Shown: positions 1-7,892, numbered from the stretch's first letter. The stretch is DNA of 15,817 nucleotides from Oribacterium sp. (GCA_017940955.1 JAGAXP010000144.1:1-15817); one strand, 5' to 3'. The notes: generated from the sequence alone by a model not told the origin. Program-made: numbers and translations.

Positions 1-17
1 CAATGTCATTCACTTTA
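1..17 (+). repeat. IS left terminal inverted repeat
   Basis: CAATGTCATTCACTTTA matches the reverse complement of 1741-1757 at all 17 positions, and a looser match (GGAAT against GAAT) continues inward. The repeat may extend leftward out of the window. Confidence 0.85.
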
Positions 18-119
18 CGGAATCCTATGAAAAATATGTAGGATTCCATTTTTATACCAGTAACTCAAAAAATATAGTAAATTAAAGATTATACGCTTGA
101 CAAAATAGTGCATATGTGC

Positions 120-152
120 GGCTTTTTTCTGATTATCAATCAGAAAAAAGCC
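120..152 (+). terminator. Strong 15-bp hairpin in IS leader
   Basis: A perfect 15-bp stem (120-134 with 138-152) closes a 3-base loop and lies between the left repeat and the transposase start. There is no T run after it on the + strand, so it is not a textbook terminator. IS elements often carry such hairpins to block transposase expression by read-through transcripts from outside; that role is inferred here. Confidence 0.6.
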
Positions 153-154
153 AA

Positions 155-197
155 TTAATTAGGATTTGTTCACTATCAACTAACCTAATTAAGGAGG
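155..197 (+). promoter_or_regulatory. Stem abutting the transposase ribosome site
   Basis: TTAATTAGG (155-163) pairs perfectly with CCTAATTAA (184-192). The second arm overlaps the first two bases of the AAGGAGG ribosome site (191-197), which lies 7 bases before the transposase ATG. Folding of this stem could restrict ribosome access, a second possible brake on transposase synthesis after the 120-152 hairpin. Confidence 0.5.
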
Positions 198-204
198 CAC
201 ACAT

Positions 205-1518
205 ATGGCATATGCAGATGTTGTAAAAATGATGCTTATAGCATCAATCGATGAACTGGCAAAGAATCCCGAACAATTCGCTGTTCATCCTGGTAAGGAT
301 TTTACTCGTAACCGTAAATTATGTTTTAAGGATTTTATTCTCTTACTGCTCACTATGGAAGGTGATTGTATACGGGAAGAGCTCTACCGCTTCTTTGGAC
401 GTTCCGAGGAGACACCAAAGAAAGCAGCTTATTGCAATCAACGCGCAAAGCTGAAATCTGATTCCTTACTTAATCTTTTGCACATATTCACGCAAAAATT
501 CTCTCGCAATCTATACAAAGATAAATATAGTCTCGTTGCCTGTGACGGTTCTGTTGCAGATATCTTTCGTGATGAAACAGATAAAGATACTTATTTTCCG
601 CCAAACAACAAATCTCCAAGAGGTTTTAATCAAATCCATATAAATGCTTTATATTCTGTTTTGGACAAAAAGTTCCTTGACGTTTTGGTACAGCCTTGCC
701 GGAAACGAAATGAATATCAAGCTTTTTGTCAGATGGTAGACCGGTCAGATAACAGTACTCCTTCCATCTATCTTGCAGACAGAGGATATGCTTCATATAA
801 CAACTTTGCCCATGTAATGGCTCACAATCAATACTTTCTCATTAGATGTACCGATGTTAAAACATCTAGGTTGTTAGGATTTTCAGTAGATAATGTCAAA
901 GAACTTGATTATCATGTTGACCGCATTCTTACTCGATCTAACTCTAAGAAAAAACGTATGTATCCTGAACGCAATAAAGACTATAGATATATTTGCCAGG
1001 AAGTTCCCTTTGATTATCTTGATTCTGAATGTACTGAATTTCATATGCCTTTACGTATAGTACGAATTGAAATAGCGGATAATACTTATGAAAACCTTAT
1101 AACTAACCTGCCTGACATTGAGTTTGATATAGATGAATTGAAAGATCTATATCACAGGCGCTGGGATCAGGAAACTGCATATAGGGATTTAAAATATCCT
1201 CTATGTTTGAAGGCTTTCCATAGCAAAAAATATAATTACATTGTCCAAGAAGTCTATGCCAGAGCAATCATGTTTAATTACTGCTCTGAAATAGCCATGC
1301 ATGCAGAAATACCGAAGCGAGAACGGAAACTACAATATCAAGTCAATTTCGCACAAGCCATAAAGATAAGTCGTGACCATCTTAGAAATAGAGATAAAAA
1401 GCGCCATATAAATGCATCAGGTCTGATTGCCAATAACATTGAACCAATCAGACCTGAGAGAACCTATCGCCGCCAAGCAAGGTTCAAATTACCTATGAGT
1501 TTCTGCTATCGAAACTAA
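205..1518 (+). CDS. IS4-family DDE transposase
   Basis: This 437-residue protein should cut and join the IS ends by DDE (RNase H-fold) chemistry. The visible catalytic set is D114 in the CDGS motif, D192 in the ADRGY motif, and E323 inside a complete IS4-type YREK signature (Y316, R319, E323, K330 in YHRRWDQETAYRDLK). The DDE positions are interrupted by an insertion of about 130 residues between D192 and E323, as is usual for IS4 members. Length is normal for the family and there is no internal stop. ATG 205 is preceded by AAGGAGG at a 7-base spacing, so the start is secure. The C-terminus is rich in Arg and Lys. Two hairpins lie upstream and may limit expression. The exact IS name cannot be given from sequence alone. 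Confidence 0.93.
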   Translation: MAYADVVKMMLIASIDELAKNPEQFAVHPGKDFTRNRKLCFKDFILLLLTMEGDCIREELYRFFGRSEETPKKAAYCNQRAKLKSDSLLNLLHIFTQKFSRNLYKDKYSLVACDGSVADIFRDETDKDTYFPPNNKSPRGFNQIHINALYSVLDKKFLDVLVQPCRKRNEYQAFCQMVDRSDNSTPSIYLADRGYASYNNFAHVMAHNQYFLIRCTDVKTSRLLGFSVDNVKELDYHVDRILTRSNSKKKRMYPERNKDYRYICQEVPFDYLDSECTEFHMPLRIVRIEIADNTYENLITNLPDIEFDIDELKDLYHRRWDQETAYRDLKYPLCLKAFHSKKYNYIVQEVYARAIMFNYCSEIAMHAEIPKRERKLQYQVNFAQAIKISRDHLRNRDKKRHINASGLIANNIEPIRPERTYRRQARFKLPMSFCYRN

Positions 1519-1526
1519 GCATTACT

Positions 1527-1724
1527 CATAACTAACTATAACACTTTTATCCATCTACAAGAAGTTAAAAATGTCTCGTAGTCTTATTAAGGTTACCCTC
1601 TTTTCCTGAAACAGCCAAATAGAATCAATTATATTCTGTAATTATTACCGTTTTGACAATTGTATTTAGATAGAATCTGTAAAAAAGCTTAAGTATACAG
1701 TATGTCAGTGCATAACTAACTATA
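1527..1724. repeat. 14-bp direct repeat in IS 3' flank
   Basis: CATAACTAACTATA occurs at 1527-1540 and again at 1711-1724, bracketing most of the non-coding tail between transposase stop and right inverted repeat. Function unknown; it may be a subterminal transposase site or a small internal duplication. Confidence 0.5.
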
Positions 1725-1740
1725 TAAGGAAATCACATTC

Positions 1741-1757
1741 TAAAGTGAATGACATTG
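1741..1757 (-). repeat. IS right terminal inverted repeat
   Basis: TAAAGTGAATGACATTG is the exact reverse complement of positions 1-17. Confidence 0.88.
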
Positions 1758-1996
1758 CTTGTGAACAGTAACGACAGCTCACCTCTGTTGAAGTTGAGCT
1801 TAAACTGTTTGTTGCATGATAACTGAATTTCACTTAAACTATGTATAGAGCTTTTCCTTTGTTGCTTTATGTTTGGTTGCTAGCCCTACATAAATTGTAG
1901 CAAATCAGGAGTTCTTTTTATATTTTAAGGGTTCACTTTTTGGGTGAAAATGTTAGTTTTTAAAGAAAGCAGTAATATTGCAGCTTTGTGGCGGAT

Positions 1997-2268
1997 TTAG
2001 CCTCTTGCCGTGAATAATTCAGGTTTAGTAAAATATAATAACACCAAGATCTCGAAAACCATATTTCTACGCAGGTTTTCCGGAGTTTCTTCTTTAATAG
2101 TATAATATCGTCGTCCTAAACCATAACCCCATCGTACAACAATCCGTCGTTACCTAATGGCTTATCGACCTCGTATAGGCCTATATATTCCACCGTGTGA
2201 AGTTCGGCAAGGCATCCGTCAGATGTCACTGCCTCTTTCAAATGTGTAACCAAGTGTAAAATTACGGA
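1997..2268 (-). pseudogene. Frameshifted remnant of a mobile-element-type protein
   Basis: Reading leftward from 2268, one frame gives about 50 residues ending in GLYEVDKPLGNDGLLYDGVMV and then a TAG at 2118-2116. Moving one base there opens a second frame with GRRYYTIKEETPENLRRNMV and FEILVLLYFTKPELFTARG, ending in TAA at 1999-1997. The two halves join naturally, so I read this as the C-terminal part of one protein broken by a single-base indel. No start codon or ribosome site is visible, so the 5' end is lost too. The composition recalls accessory proteins of integrative elements, but I do not recognise the family. The sequence between the IS end (1758) and this remnant is otherwise featureless. 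Confidence 0.5.
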
Positions 2269-2383
2269 TTAATGAGTCTGCAATTAATATCTATTATGAT
2301 GTCACGAGAATGTTATCCCTTAATTATTCGAAGCATGAGCTTCAATACCAGTAAAGGATACTTCACAATGGTGCGAAGTCTTC

Positions 2384-2444
2384 AGTGAAGTTGAGTGAAG
2401 CAAAGAATGAAGTTAAGTGAAGCTTATAGTGAAGTCGAGTGAAG
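2384..2444 (+). promoter_or_regulatory. 22-bp-period operator array
   Basis: Three copies of a 17-bp unit, consensus AGTGAAGTYRAGTGAAG, start at 2384, 2406 and 2428, exactly 22 bp apart. Each unit is two AGTGAAG half-sites 10 bp apart, so all half-sites are near one helical face. A degenerate copy may lie at about 2361-2378. The array sits immediately upstream of the promoter of the AlbA_2-type gene and is most simply its operator, possibly bound by that gene's own product. Confidence 0.7.
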
Positions 2445-2479
2445 TATTTGTTTACAACTTCACTCTTATTTTTTATAAT
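2437..2479 (+). promoter_or_regulatory. Promoter with embedded inverted operator
   Basis: TTTACA (2451-2456), a 17-base spacer and a perfect TATAAT (2474-2479) form a strong sigma-A promoter for the gene starting at 2513. A perfect 9-bp inverted repeat, GAGTGAAGT (2437-2445) and ACTTCACTC (2457-2465), straddles the -35 box and reuses the half-site of the upstream array, so a bound regulator would block RNA polymerase directly. Confidence 0.75.
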
Positions 2480-2512
2480 CATATAGACAGAAGCTGAAGC
2501 ATGGAGGGCATA

Positions 2513-3976
2513 ATGTTTATAGAAGAGTTAGCGCCAGAGCTGAATTTAGAAAATAAGAACACAGAATATAAAGGTATTATAGAAGAAGGAAAAACCACCA
2601 GCGGTAAAAATAAAGAGATAGGATGGCTGAAAACACTTGTCGCTTTTGCAAACACAGATGGCGGGAAACTTATCATAGGGGTCGAAGATAAAGAGCACAA
2701 AGTTGTCGCACTGGATAAAAAGACCGCCGACAAAGTGATACTGATGATCCACCGTTGCATCAGAGAACGTATAGATCCTGTTATTGATTATGATATAAGT
2801 GATATACCAATAAAGCAGGATGCTTCTACAAGATATGTACTAATTATAGAGGTGAAAAAAAGTGCGAACCTCCCTGTTGCTTTGCATGAAGAGGGTCTTC
2901 TTGGAATATACATAAGAAATTATGGCCGGACAGATATCGCTACTTCCGAGCAGATCAAAGATCTTGTCCTGATGAGTGATAATACACCCTTTGATACAAC
3001 ATTCACCAGTATGACCTTTGCCCGGGAACAGTTCTGCAAGCTCTTTTCCGTCGCACAGGAACGAAAGTCAAAAATAACCGAGAAAGAACTCATGTCAAAG
3101 AAAATAATCTCTGATATGGGACAACTTTCAAGAGGTTTACAGTTGTTTGCTGATGACTGTACTGATTCGAGAACCAAGGTAGTAGCGACTGTATGGCCTG
3201 GGATAAATAAGGGTGGAGCTGTAGTTACTGCAACAGAAGAATATGTTGGGGATCTGCTTACCGTCATAGAAAAATCGATAGATTTTATAAAAAATCATTC
3301 CGCAAATGGCTTTAAAAAAGAAGCTACGCAAACGGTAGAATATATCGCATATCCCGAAAGAGCTGTTACTGAAGGCGTCGTAAACGCTGTTGGTCACAGA
3401 AATTATTACATGCAGGGCACACAGATAGAAATCAATATCTTTTACGACAGGCTCGAAATAACATCGCCCGGAGCTCTTTTAGGCGTACGAGAGCTCATAA
3501 AAGAGACGAATATCTCTTCTATTATTCCAAGACGCAGAAATGATGTCATTTGCGATATTTTGGAAATGTGTAAGTACATGGAGAAAAAAGGGTCTGGTTT
3601 TGATAATATCGAGGCTGATTATTCCGGAAGAGGCGAGGGATATTCTCCATACATATCTGCCAACAGCAACTCTTTTACATTAACACTCCCTGATCTTACT
3701 TATAAAAACGGAATCATAAATCAGGATGATGATGTATTAGATGTCTACATAGAAGAACTGACTCAGGGAAAAAATGACTTAAAAATCCTTTCCTACTGCT
3801 ATAATAAAGCACACACCGCAGGTGAAATAGCCGCATATATCGGAATCAAACCATCTACCTATTTTAGAAAGGAAATATTGGAAAGACTATCACTAAATGG
3901 TCTTCTGCTTAAACAAGACGACTCTAAAGCCGCCAAGTACCTTGCAAATAAGAAAAAAGTCTTTATTAAACATTAG
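2513..3976 (+). CDS. AlbA_2 (Schlafen-type) ATP-binding regulator
   Basis: This protein of about 487 residues has the layout of COG2865-type regulators. The N-terminal AlbA_2/Schlafen-like domain (about residues 10-135) contains the family-typical stretch with FANTDGGKLIIGVED and a later YIRNYGRTDIA motif. A GHKL-type ATPase-like segment follows (about 280-370), with AVTEGVVNAVGHRNY as N-box equivalent and KKGSGFDNIE near its end. The C-terminus (about 420-485) looks like a winged helix. I prefer ATG 2513 because GGAGGG lies just before it; ATG 2501 is in frame four codons earlier but has no ribosome site. It is transcribed alone, from a promoter covered by an inverted repeat and preceded by a tandem operator array, which suggests autoregulation. 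Members are common in accessory regions and some act in phage defence or as regulators; the exact role here is open. Confidence 0.85.
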   Translation: MFIEELAPELNLENKNTEYKGIIEEGKTTSGKNKEIGWLKTLVAFANTDGGKLIIGVEDKEHKVVALDKKTADKVILMIHRCIRERIDPVIDYDISDIPIKQDASTRYVLIIEVKKSANLPVALHEEGLLGIYIRNYGRTDIATSEQIKDLVLMSDNTPFDTTFTSMTFAREQFCKLFSVAQERKSKITEKELMSKKIISDMGQLSRGLQLFADDCTDSRTKVVATVWPGINKGGAVVTATEEYVGDLLTVIEKSIDFIKNHSANGFKKEATQTVEYIAYPERAVTEGVVNAVGHRNYYMQGTQIEINIFYDRLEITSPGALLGVRELIKETNISSIIPRRRNDVICDILEMCKYMEKKGSGFDNIEADYSGRGEGYSPYISANSNSFTLTLPDLTYKNGIINQDDDVLDVYIEELTQGKNDLKILSYCYNKAHTAGEIAAYIGIKPSTYFRKEILERLSLNGLLLKQDDSKAAKYLANKKKVFIKH

Positions 3977-3979
3977 TAA

Positions 3980-4013
3980 AAAATGACTGTCGGCAAGAAC
4001 CGATAGTCATTTT
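3980..4013 (+). terminator. Intrinsic terminator after AlbA_2 gene
   Basis: A 14-bp stem (3980-3993 with 4000-4013, one G-T wobble), with a 6-base loop and a 3' arm ending in TTTT, begins three bases past the stop codon. Confidence 0.8.
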
Positions 4014-4017
4014 CTGA

Positions 4018-4176
4018 TTATTTTTCGGACTCATTGGATTTTGTGTAAAGTGATATCCATTCCTCTGCTTCCTGCTATGATTTTAACTGATTTTTATGTT
4101 GCCCTGTAAACGCGTGAGCTCTTTTGTATGAGTCAGCTTTGACATTAATCGATTCATGCTGTAATCCCTTTTCCAT
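4018..4176 (-). pseudogene. Short remnant with internal stop
   Basis: From ATG 4176 leftward, the frame reads MEKGLQHESINVKADSYKRA and onward, meets a TAG at 4077-4075, then continues with QEAEEWISLYTKSNESEK to TAA at 4020-4018. No ribosome site is convincing and another frame over the same DNA is also partly open, so this may be a decayed gene end or chance. The remaining bases to 4387 show no other gene; a weak 7-bp hairpin (AGGGCTT/AAGCCCT) near 4342-4364 may serve the end of the 4388-4948 gene. Confidence 0.3.
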
Positions 4177-4387
4177 TCAGAACACTCGCTACAGGGCTTA
4201 ATAAATATTTTTGTAGTTACTACTATTTGGTCTTATGCCAATTCTAAATTATGATATGATTTATTTTGGCAATAATAAAAACGAGATTTGAACAGAACAT
4301 TCTTATAAAAGTTAGCTAATATTAACCATGGATGTGACAGGGCTTTTCATGAAGAAGCCCTATCAGCACCGGCTTTATCAATAGCCT

Positions 4388-4948
4388 TTATTTTTCTTCA
4401 ATTATAGCTTTCAATTCTAACAATTTCTTTGCCATATAATCATATTCATCTTGGCAATATGTGTATGGGACGTATCCGTATCCACCTTCATTATAGATAT
4501 CATTCCAGTCTTTCATAATGCGATTAGCCTCTGCTTTTGATGACGCAATTCCGTTCTTTTTTGCAAATTCCATTTCGCGTTCGAGTTCTTGTATTTCCTG
4601 TGCTATTTTTTTCGTTTTTTCTGCTTTTTTACGTTGTGCTTCAAGTGCAAGATATTTATCTTTCTCGGCCTTGGTAATAATCCATACAATATTAGCACAT
4701 CCTGGAAATGTACCATCAGGGTCCCTGTTGGGACAATCAGCCCATGTAACATATTCAAGGTTGATGTGTTCTCCTGTTCCAACCATCATATAATCACGAC
4801 ACTCTGGGTTATATCTTTCTTTTTCTTTCGCTGTAAGATATCTGCCTCCTTGTATACTTAAACCATACGAGGTTGAAAGTTCTAATGTGATATAAGTTTT
4901 CATCTCTCCCTCATTAATGGCACAATTACTGTTAATCTTTTTGGTCAT
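4388..4948 (-). CDS. Hypothetical protein with coiled-coil segment
   Basis: I do not recognise this 186-residue protein. It has no signal peptide or membrane segment. The N-terminal half has a compact pattern (LELSTSYGLSIQGGRYL, then ECRDYMMVGTGEHINLEYVTWADCP), with cysteines at about residues 50, 72 and 83. Residues about 92-140 are a Lys/Glu-rich predicted coiled coil (EAQRKKAEKTKKIAQEIQELE). The end is Tyr-rich, followed by another short helix. ATG 4948 has AGGAGA 8 bases upstream; a second ATG at codon 16 also has a GGGAGAG site immediately before it, so the true start could be either. It is a single gene reading away from the recombinase-like gene, with a very AT-rich upstream region. 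A cytoplasmic accessory protein of an island or phage is the broadest safe guess. Confidence 0.7.
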   Translation of the reverse strand: MTKKINSNCAINEGEMKTYITLELSTSYGLSIQGGRYLTAKEKERYNPECRDYMMVGTGEHINLEYVTWADCPNRDPDGTFPGCANIVWIITKAEKDKYLALEAQRKKAEKTKKIAQEIQELEREMEFAKKNGIASSKAEANRIMKDWNDIYNEGGYGYVPYTYCQDEYDYMAKKLLELKAIIEEK

Positions 4949-5231
4949 TTATACATTCTCCTTTTCATTTGAAATAATAATTAATTACAAAATCAACATG
5001 TGGGATTTTTCAAAAAAATATCATTTTTTATAAAATAAATTTATCTTTTTTATTCAATGGGTTTAGGGAGATTGTTTCCAATGCATTCCACGAGACGGGG
5101 CCCTAGGCTTGATATACCTTTTTTCATACGAATAGCCCTACCGCCTAAAAGTGACCTTTGATTCAGGCTCACTGAAACAGTAGGTATTATTTTAATCAAA
5201 TCATAACTGGGGGTAGTCATTTACCATATGG

Positions 5232-5260
5232 TTGTTCAAATAAAGCTGGTGGCATATAAT
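5232..5260 (+). promoter_or_regulatory. Promoter for recombinase-like gene
   Basis: TTGTTC (5232-5237), a 17-base spacer and TATAAT (5255-5260) lie about 50 bases before the ATG at 5312. Confidence 0.6.
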
Positions 5261-5311
5261 AAGTGTGCAAAATGTATAAATAATGGTTCTAATTGAACAC
5301 AAGGGTGGTAT

Positions 5312-5959
5312 ATGGCTAATATAGCTTATGTAAGAGTCGGTGTTAAAGGTAAAACAAAGGCTCAGCAAATCGATGAAATAGGTGAAGCTGATAAATGGTA
5401 TTTTGAGGAAAGCAAGGATCGTAAAGAGCTAAAGAGACTCCTGCGGTCGGTCAGAAAAGGCGATGCCCTATATGTGAGCGATTTATTGAGACTCACGGAT
5501 AATGTGAACGATCTTGTATCAATAATAGGAGACTTATCAAAAAAGAATGTACATCTCATTAGTAGGAAAGAAAAAATAGATTCAAGAACAACTACAGGGC
5601 AAGCATTATTAATGGCCATAAAGGTGGTTTCTGAATTTGAAAAGGAGGCTCGTTCGGAAAGACATGCGGAAGGTGTGCAGAGAGCAAAAATTGAAGGAAA
5701 GTATAAAGGGAAAAAGAAAAAGACGATTCCGGGATTTGCGGAACACTATAACGACTACATGAGCCGGAAAACAAGTAAAATCGACCTTGCGAAAAAACTT
5801 AAGATCAGCAGAGGGACGTTGGACCGGATGATAAGAGATTACGAACGGGAGAATGTCAAGAACAGTGATGATATACAGATCGTACCTCTGCAGGAGGGGA
5901 GCAAGATAGGTCAGCTCAGGTTCGATGATATTAACATGAATCTCAAAGAGGAGAGGTGA
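5312..5959 (+). CDS. Serine recombinase-like protein, catalytic Ser replaced by Gly
   Basis: The 215-residue protein aligns over its length with small resolvases and invertases. It has an N-terminal AYVRV strand, then DRKELKRLLRSVRKGDALYV matching the family's conserved helix-strand, a long E-helix region (about 85-135: QALLMAIKVVSEFEKEARSE), and a C-terminal HTH (about 150-180: KIDLAKKLKISRGTLDRMIR). Resolvases carry the nucleophilic serine in the motif Y-x-R-V-S; here it reads YVRVG, with Gly10 encoded by GGT, one base from a serine codon. The usual R-L-x-R motif is also altered to LLRLTDN. It should therefore bind DNA and oligomerise but not cut. It ends about 120 bases before a large hairpin separating it from the convergent kinase. 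The ribosome site is poor (GGGTGG). It may be a decaying recombinase or one kept as a DNA-binding regulator. Confidence 0.85.
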   Translation: MANIAYVRVGVKGKTKAQQIDEIGEADKWYFEESKDRKELKRLLRSVRKGDALYVSDLLRLTDNVNDLVSIIGDLSKKNVHLISRKEKIDSRTTTGQALLMAIKVVSEFEKEARSERHAEGVQRAKIEGKYKGKKKKTIPGFAEHYNDYMSRKTSKIDLAKKLKISRGTLDRMIRDYERENVKNSDDIQIVPLQEGSKIGQLRFDDINMNLKEER

Positions 5960-6078
5960 ATAACGGAAGACTGTAAAAGCAGGATGCCATCCTGAAGCCG
6001 AAGACATTATCTGAATACTATTTTTGGCAATTTCTAATCAGTCATTTTTCACTTTCTTTTGATTTAGTTATTTTTGAC

Positions 6079-6122
6079 GAGAAGACCAACTACGACATTT
6101 GTTTGTCGGAGTCGGTCTTCTC
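6079..6122. terminator. Hairpin between convergent genes
   Basis: A 19-position stem (6079-6097 with 6104-6122, two mismatches, the outer 9 bp perfect) closes a 6-base loop between the recombinase-like gene and the opposing kinase. Neither side has a strong T run, but the position fits a shared bidirectional terminator. Confidence 0.55.
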
Positions 6123-6139
6123 TTATAGAAAGCTTATTA

Positions 6140-7015
6140 TTATGGGATAAAAACCTCTACAGTAGTTCCTTCATTAATATTGGAGATGATTGTTATAGTT
6201 CCATGGCACATTATCCCCAATCTCTTTTTTATATTGGATAGAGCACTATTTGAATTAAATACATCTTTTGTATCAAATCCAGGACCATTGTCTTTTACGA
6301 TAATAGTGCTGCCTGTATCAGTTTTTGAGGTCTTAATTAAAATATGAAGTGGTTCAGAATCTGGATCCATGCAATGCTTTATGGCATTTTCAACAATTGG
6401 TTGCAGAGTCAGTGGTGGTAATTTGAATTGTGTATGCTCTATATCATAATCAACTGTGAGATTATCCTCAAATTGAGCCAATTCAACTGCCAGATAAGCA
6501 CGTACATGTTCGTATTCTTCAGAAAATGGAACAGTATCGTTTGTGACAAGGGCATTAAAATTCTTACGTAAGTAAGAGGTGAAATCCAGTATGACCTTTT
6601 GGGCTTTTTTAGGGTCTTGATCACATAGATAGTATATACTGGCCATTGTGTTGTATATAAAATGAGGCCGCATTTTAAGTATCATAATGCTTGCTTCCTG
6701 GTTGGCTATAGCGGCTTGTTGCAGCGAATATTGCTCAATCTGGTCCGTTAGTATGAGTATATACATTGCAAATGATCCTATGATTGAGGCAATATTAATG
6801 GCTGTGATGGAAAAGCATATAGAATGTACTATTATGGCAATTGTGACCGGAACAAAGAGAAAGAGAAAAGCATAAACGTATCTCCGTGGAAGCTCTTTGC
6901 GTCTTTTTATCAAAGTGAAGATGACAAAAAGCAATATAGCAATTATTGGAATGGTATATCTTTTTATCATATTCCCAAGGAGAACCTTTTCCGACGTATA
7001 TACCGCCGAGAACAT
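6140..7015 (-). CDS. LytS-type membrane sensor histidine kinase (orphan)
   Basis: This 291-residue protein belongs to the LytS/YehU-like His_kinase family (PF06580). The N-terminus has about three membrane helices (residues 21-36, 47-65 and 68-90), fewer than the longer sensors usual in the family, so the input domain looks short. A linker helix leads to the phosphoacceptor motif MRPHFIYNTM, with H118 the expected phosphorylation site. The ATPase part has an N-box PIVENAIKH (N210) and a G-box DNGPGFD (242-248); the second glycine motif is reduced to SALSNIKKRL, lacking the usual GIGL. No response regulator is encoded nearby, so its partner must lie elsewhere; family precedent is a LytTR or AraC-type regulator. 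Starts at 7015 or at codon 16 are both possible and neither has a clear ribosome site. A repeat array begins 17 bases upstream. Confidence 0.85.
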   Translation of the reverse strand: MFSAVYTSEKVLLGNMIKRYTIPIIAILLFVIFTLIKRRKELPRRYVYAFLFLFVPVTIAIIVHSICFSITAINIASIIGSFAMYILILTDQIEQYSLQQAAIANQEASIMILKMRPHFIYNTMASIYYLCDQDPKKAQKVILDFTSYLRKNFNALVTNDTVPFSEEYEHVRAYLAVELAQFEDNLTVDYDIEHTQFKLPPLTLQPIVENAIKHCMDPDSEPLHILIKTSKTDTGSTIIVKDNGPGFDTKDVFNSNSALSNIKKRLGIMCHGTITIISNINEGTTVEVFIP

Positions 7016-7032
7016 AATATTGTTTTAAAACG

Positions 7033-7434
7033 CGATATTTACACTCAACTTTTTGAATTTTCCATATTCATGCTCAATTATTTAAAAATTGCCATATCTG
7101 TACTCAAGTTTTTGAGTTTCTGACCATATTCGCGCTCAAGTTTTAATGCATCTCTATCATTCTGGAAGAAAAAATAACTCTATTTAATAGTTTTTAGCCA
7201 TATTTATGCTCAACTTTTGCTTTCAATAACTCAAATATTGAATACTAATAATCAGTTTTTGCCATATTTACACTCAACTTTTTTATAATTTAGATTAATT
7301 TATCTTTGATTCTTGTTCAAATTGTTCAAGATTCCAATACAGATCATTTCCATACCAGCTCTCAAGTTTCAAATATATTTTCCATATTTGTACTCAGCTT
7401 TTTTGAAACGAGCCATATTTATGCTCAACTTTTT
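7033..7434 (-). repeat. Array of nine degenerate 22-bp repeats
   Basis: A unit with core CCATATTTATGCTCAAC followed by a T run occurs at 7033, 7062, 7092, 7124, 7198, 7262, 7350, 7382 and 7413, always in the same orientation. Neighbouring spacings are 29, 30, 32, 74, 64, 88, 32 and 31 bp, so most are close to one, two or three units of about 31 bp, or three helical turns. Best conserved are CCATA and CTCAA with six bases between. On the kinase strand each copy reads AAAGTTGAGNNNAAATATGG, and the AAAGTTGAG part fits the published LytTR half-site pattern [TA][AC][CA]GTTN[AG][TG]. It has no palindromic repeat or unique-spacer structure, so it is not CRISPR. The best reading is a multi-site binding array upstream of the kinase. 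Confidence 0.75.
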
Positions 7435-7529
7435 TAATATCTTTCGTAAAATAGCGATTTTGATTTATTTTGAGATACTGTTTGATTTACAATAGATGTG
7501 CTTACAGATAGACGGTTAGACCTCAACTT

Positions 7530-7784
7530 ATGGAGATACGTTTACCAAAAGAATACCTGATAAGAGAAGATAATGGATATATGCCTATATACATTATCAA
7601 ACCACCAAAGGATGTAGAAGAACTTGTTGGATATATTCTGAAAATGCCTCAAAAGAATGTAGAAATCCTGACTGATTCTATAGTTTTATGTAATGGTAAT
7701 GAATGGGATAAAAATCTCAGAGAGTACACTATAGATAGCGATTTGATACAGATTACTAGACCAGTTCCAATGGTTATCAAGTGA
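7530..7784 (+). CDS. Hypothetical small protein
   Basis: An 84-residue frame beginning MEIRLPKEYLIREDNGYMP that I do not recognise. It has no signal peptide, membrane segment or cysteine pair; the pattern of alternating hydrophobic and charged residues (IYIIKPPKDVEELVGYIL, then VEILTDSIVLCNG) suggests a compact alpha/beta fold. Codon usage matches its neighbours, which favours a real gene, but there is no clear Shine-Dalgarno before ATG 7530 and the upstream promoter is not obvious. It lies between the repeat array and a promoter-terminator unit and reads away from the kinase, so the array could also serve it. Confidence 0.5.
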   Translation: MEIRLPKEYLIREDNGYMPIYIIKPPKDVEELVGYILKMPQKNVEILTDSIVLCNGNEWDKNLREYTIDSDLIQITRPVPMVIK

Positions 7785-7892
7785 CCATCGTTTAACAAAC
7801 AGCTCTTTAATCTTTATTCTCGTATGGAAGTAATGTATTGACTCAGTTCCACATATCTGACGAACATAAAAAGTTAATATACAAAAAATAAC

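Larger units (their letters stand above)
1..1757 (+). mobile_element. IS4-family insertion sequence
   Basis: The element is bounded by perfect 17-bp terminal inverted repeats (CAATGTCATTCACTTTA at the left and its complement at the right) and holds one DDE transposase gene. At about 1.75 kb it is normal to slightly long for IS4-family members, the excess being non-coding flanks of roughly 200 bp on each side of the gene. The left repeat begins at the first base of the window, so the true outer end and any target-site duplication cannot be seen. The transposase frame is open, so the copy may be active. Sequence beyond the right end (1758 onward) is degraded non-coding DNA and a gene remnant. 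Confidence 0.9.

Noticed and set aside
1650..1690. Outward promoter at the right end of the IS
   Set aside because: TTGACA is present at 1654, but no -10 box lies at an acceptable distance.
7033..7434. CRISPR array
   Set aside because: The repeats are degenerate, AT-rich and not palindromic, spacings are irregular, and some intervals are only 7-10 bases; no cas genes are present.
7033..7434. Plasmid origin iterons
   Set aside because: No Rep protein gene is present and the array abuts a kinase gene. Not excluded outright, but nothing else in the window supports an origin.
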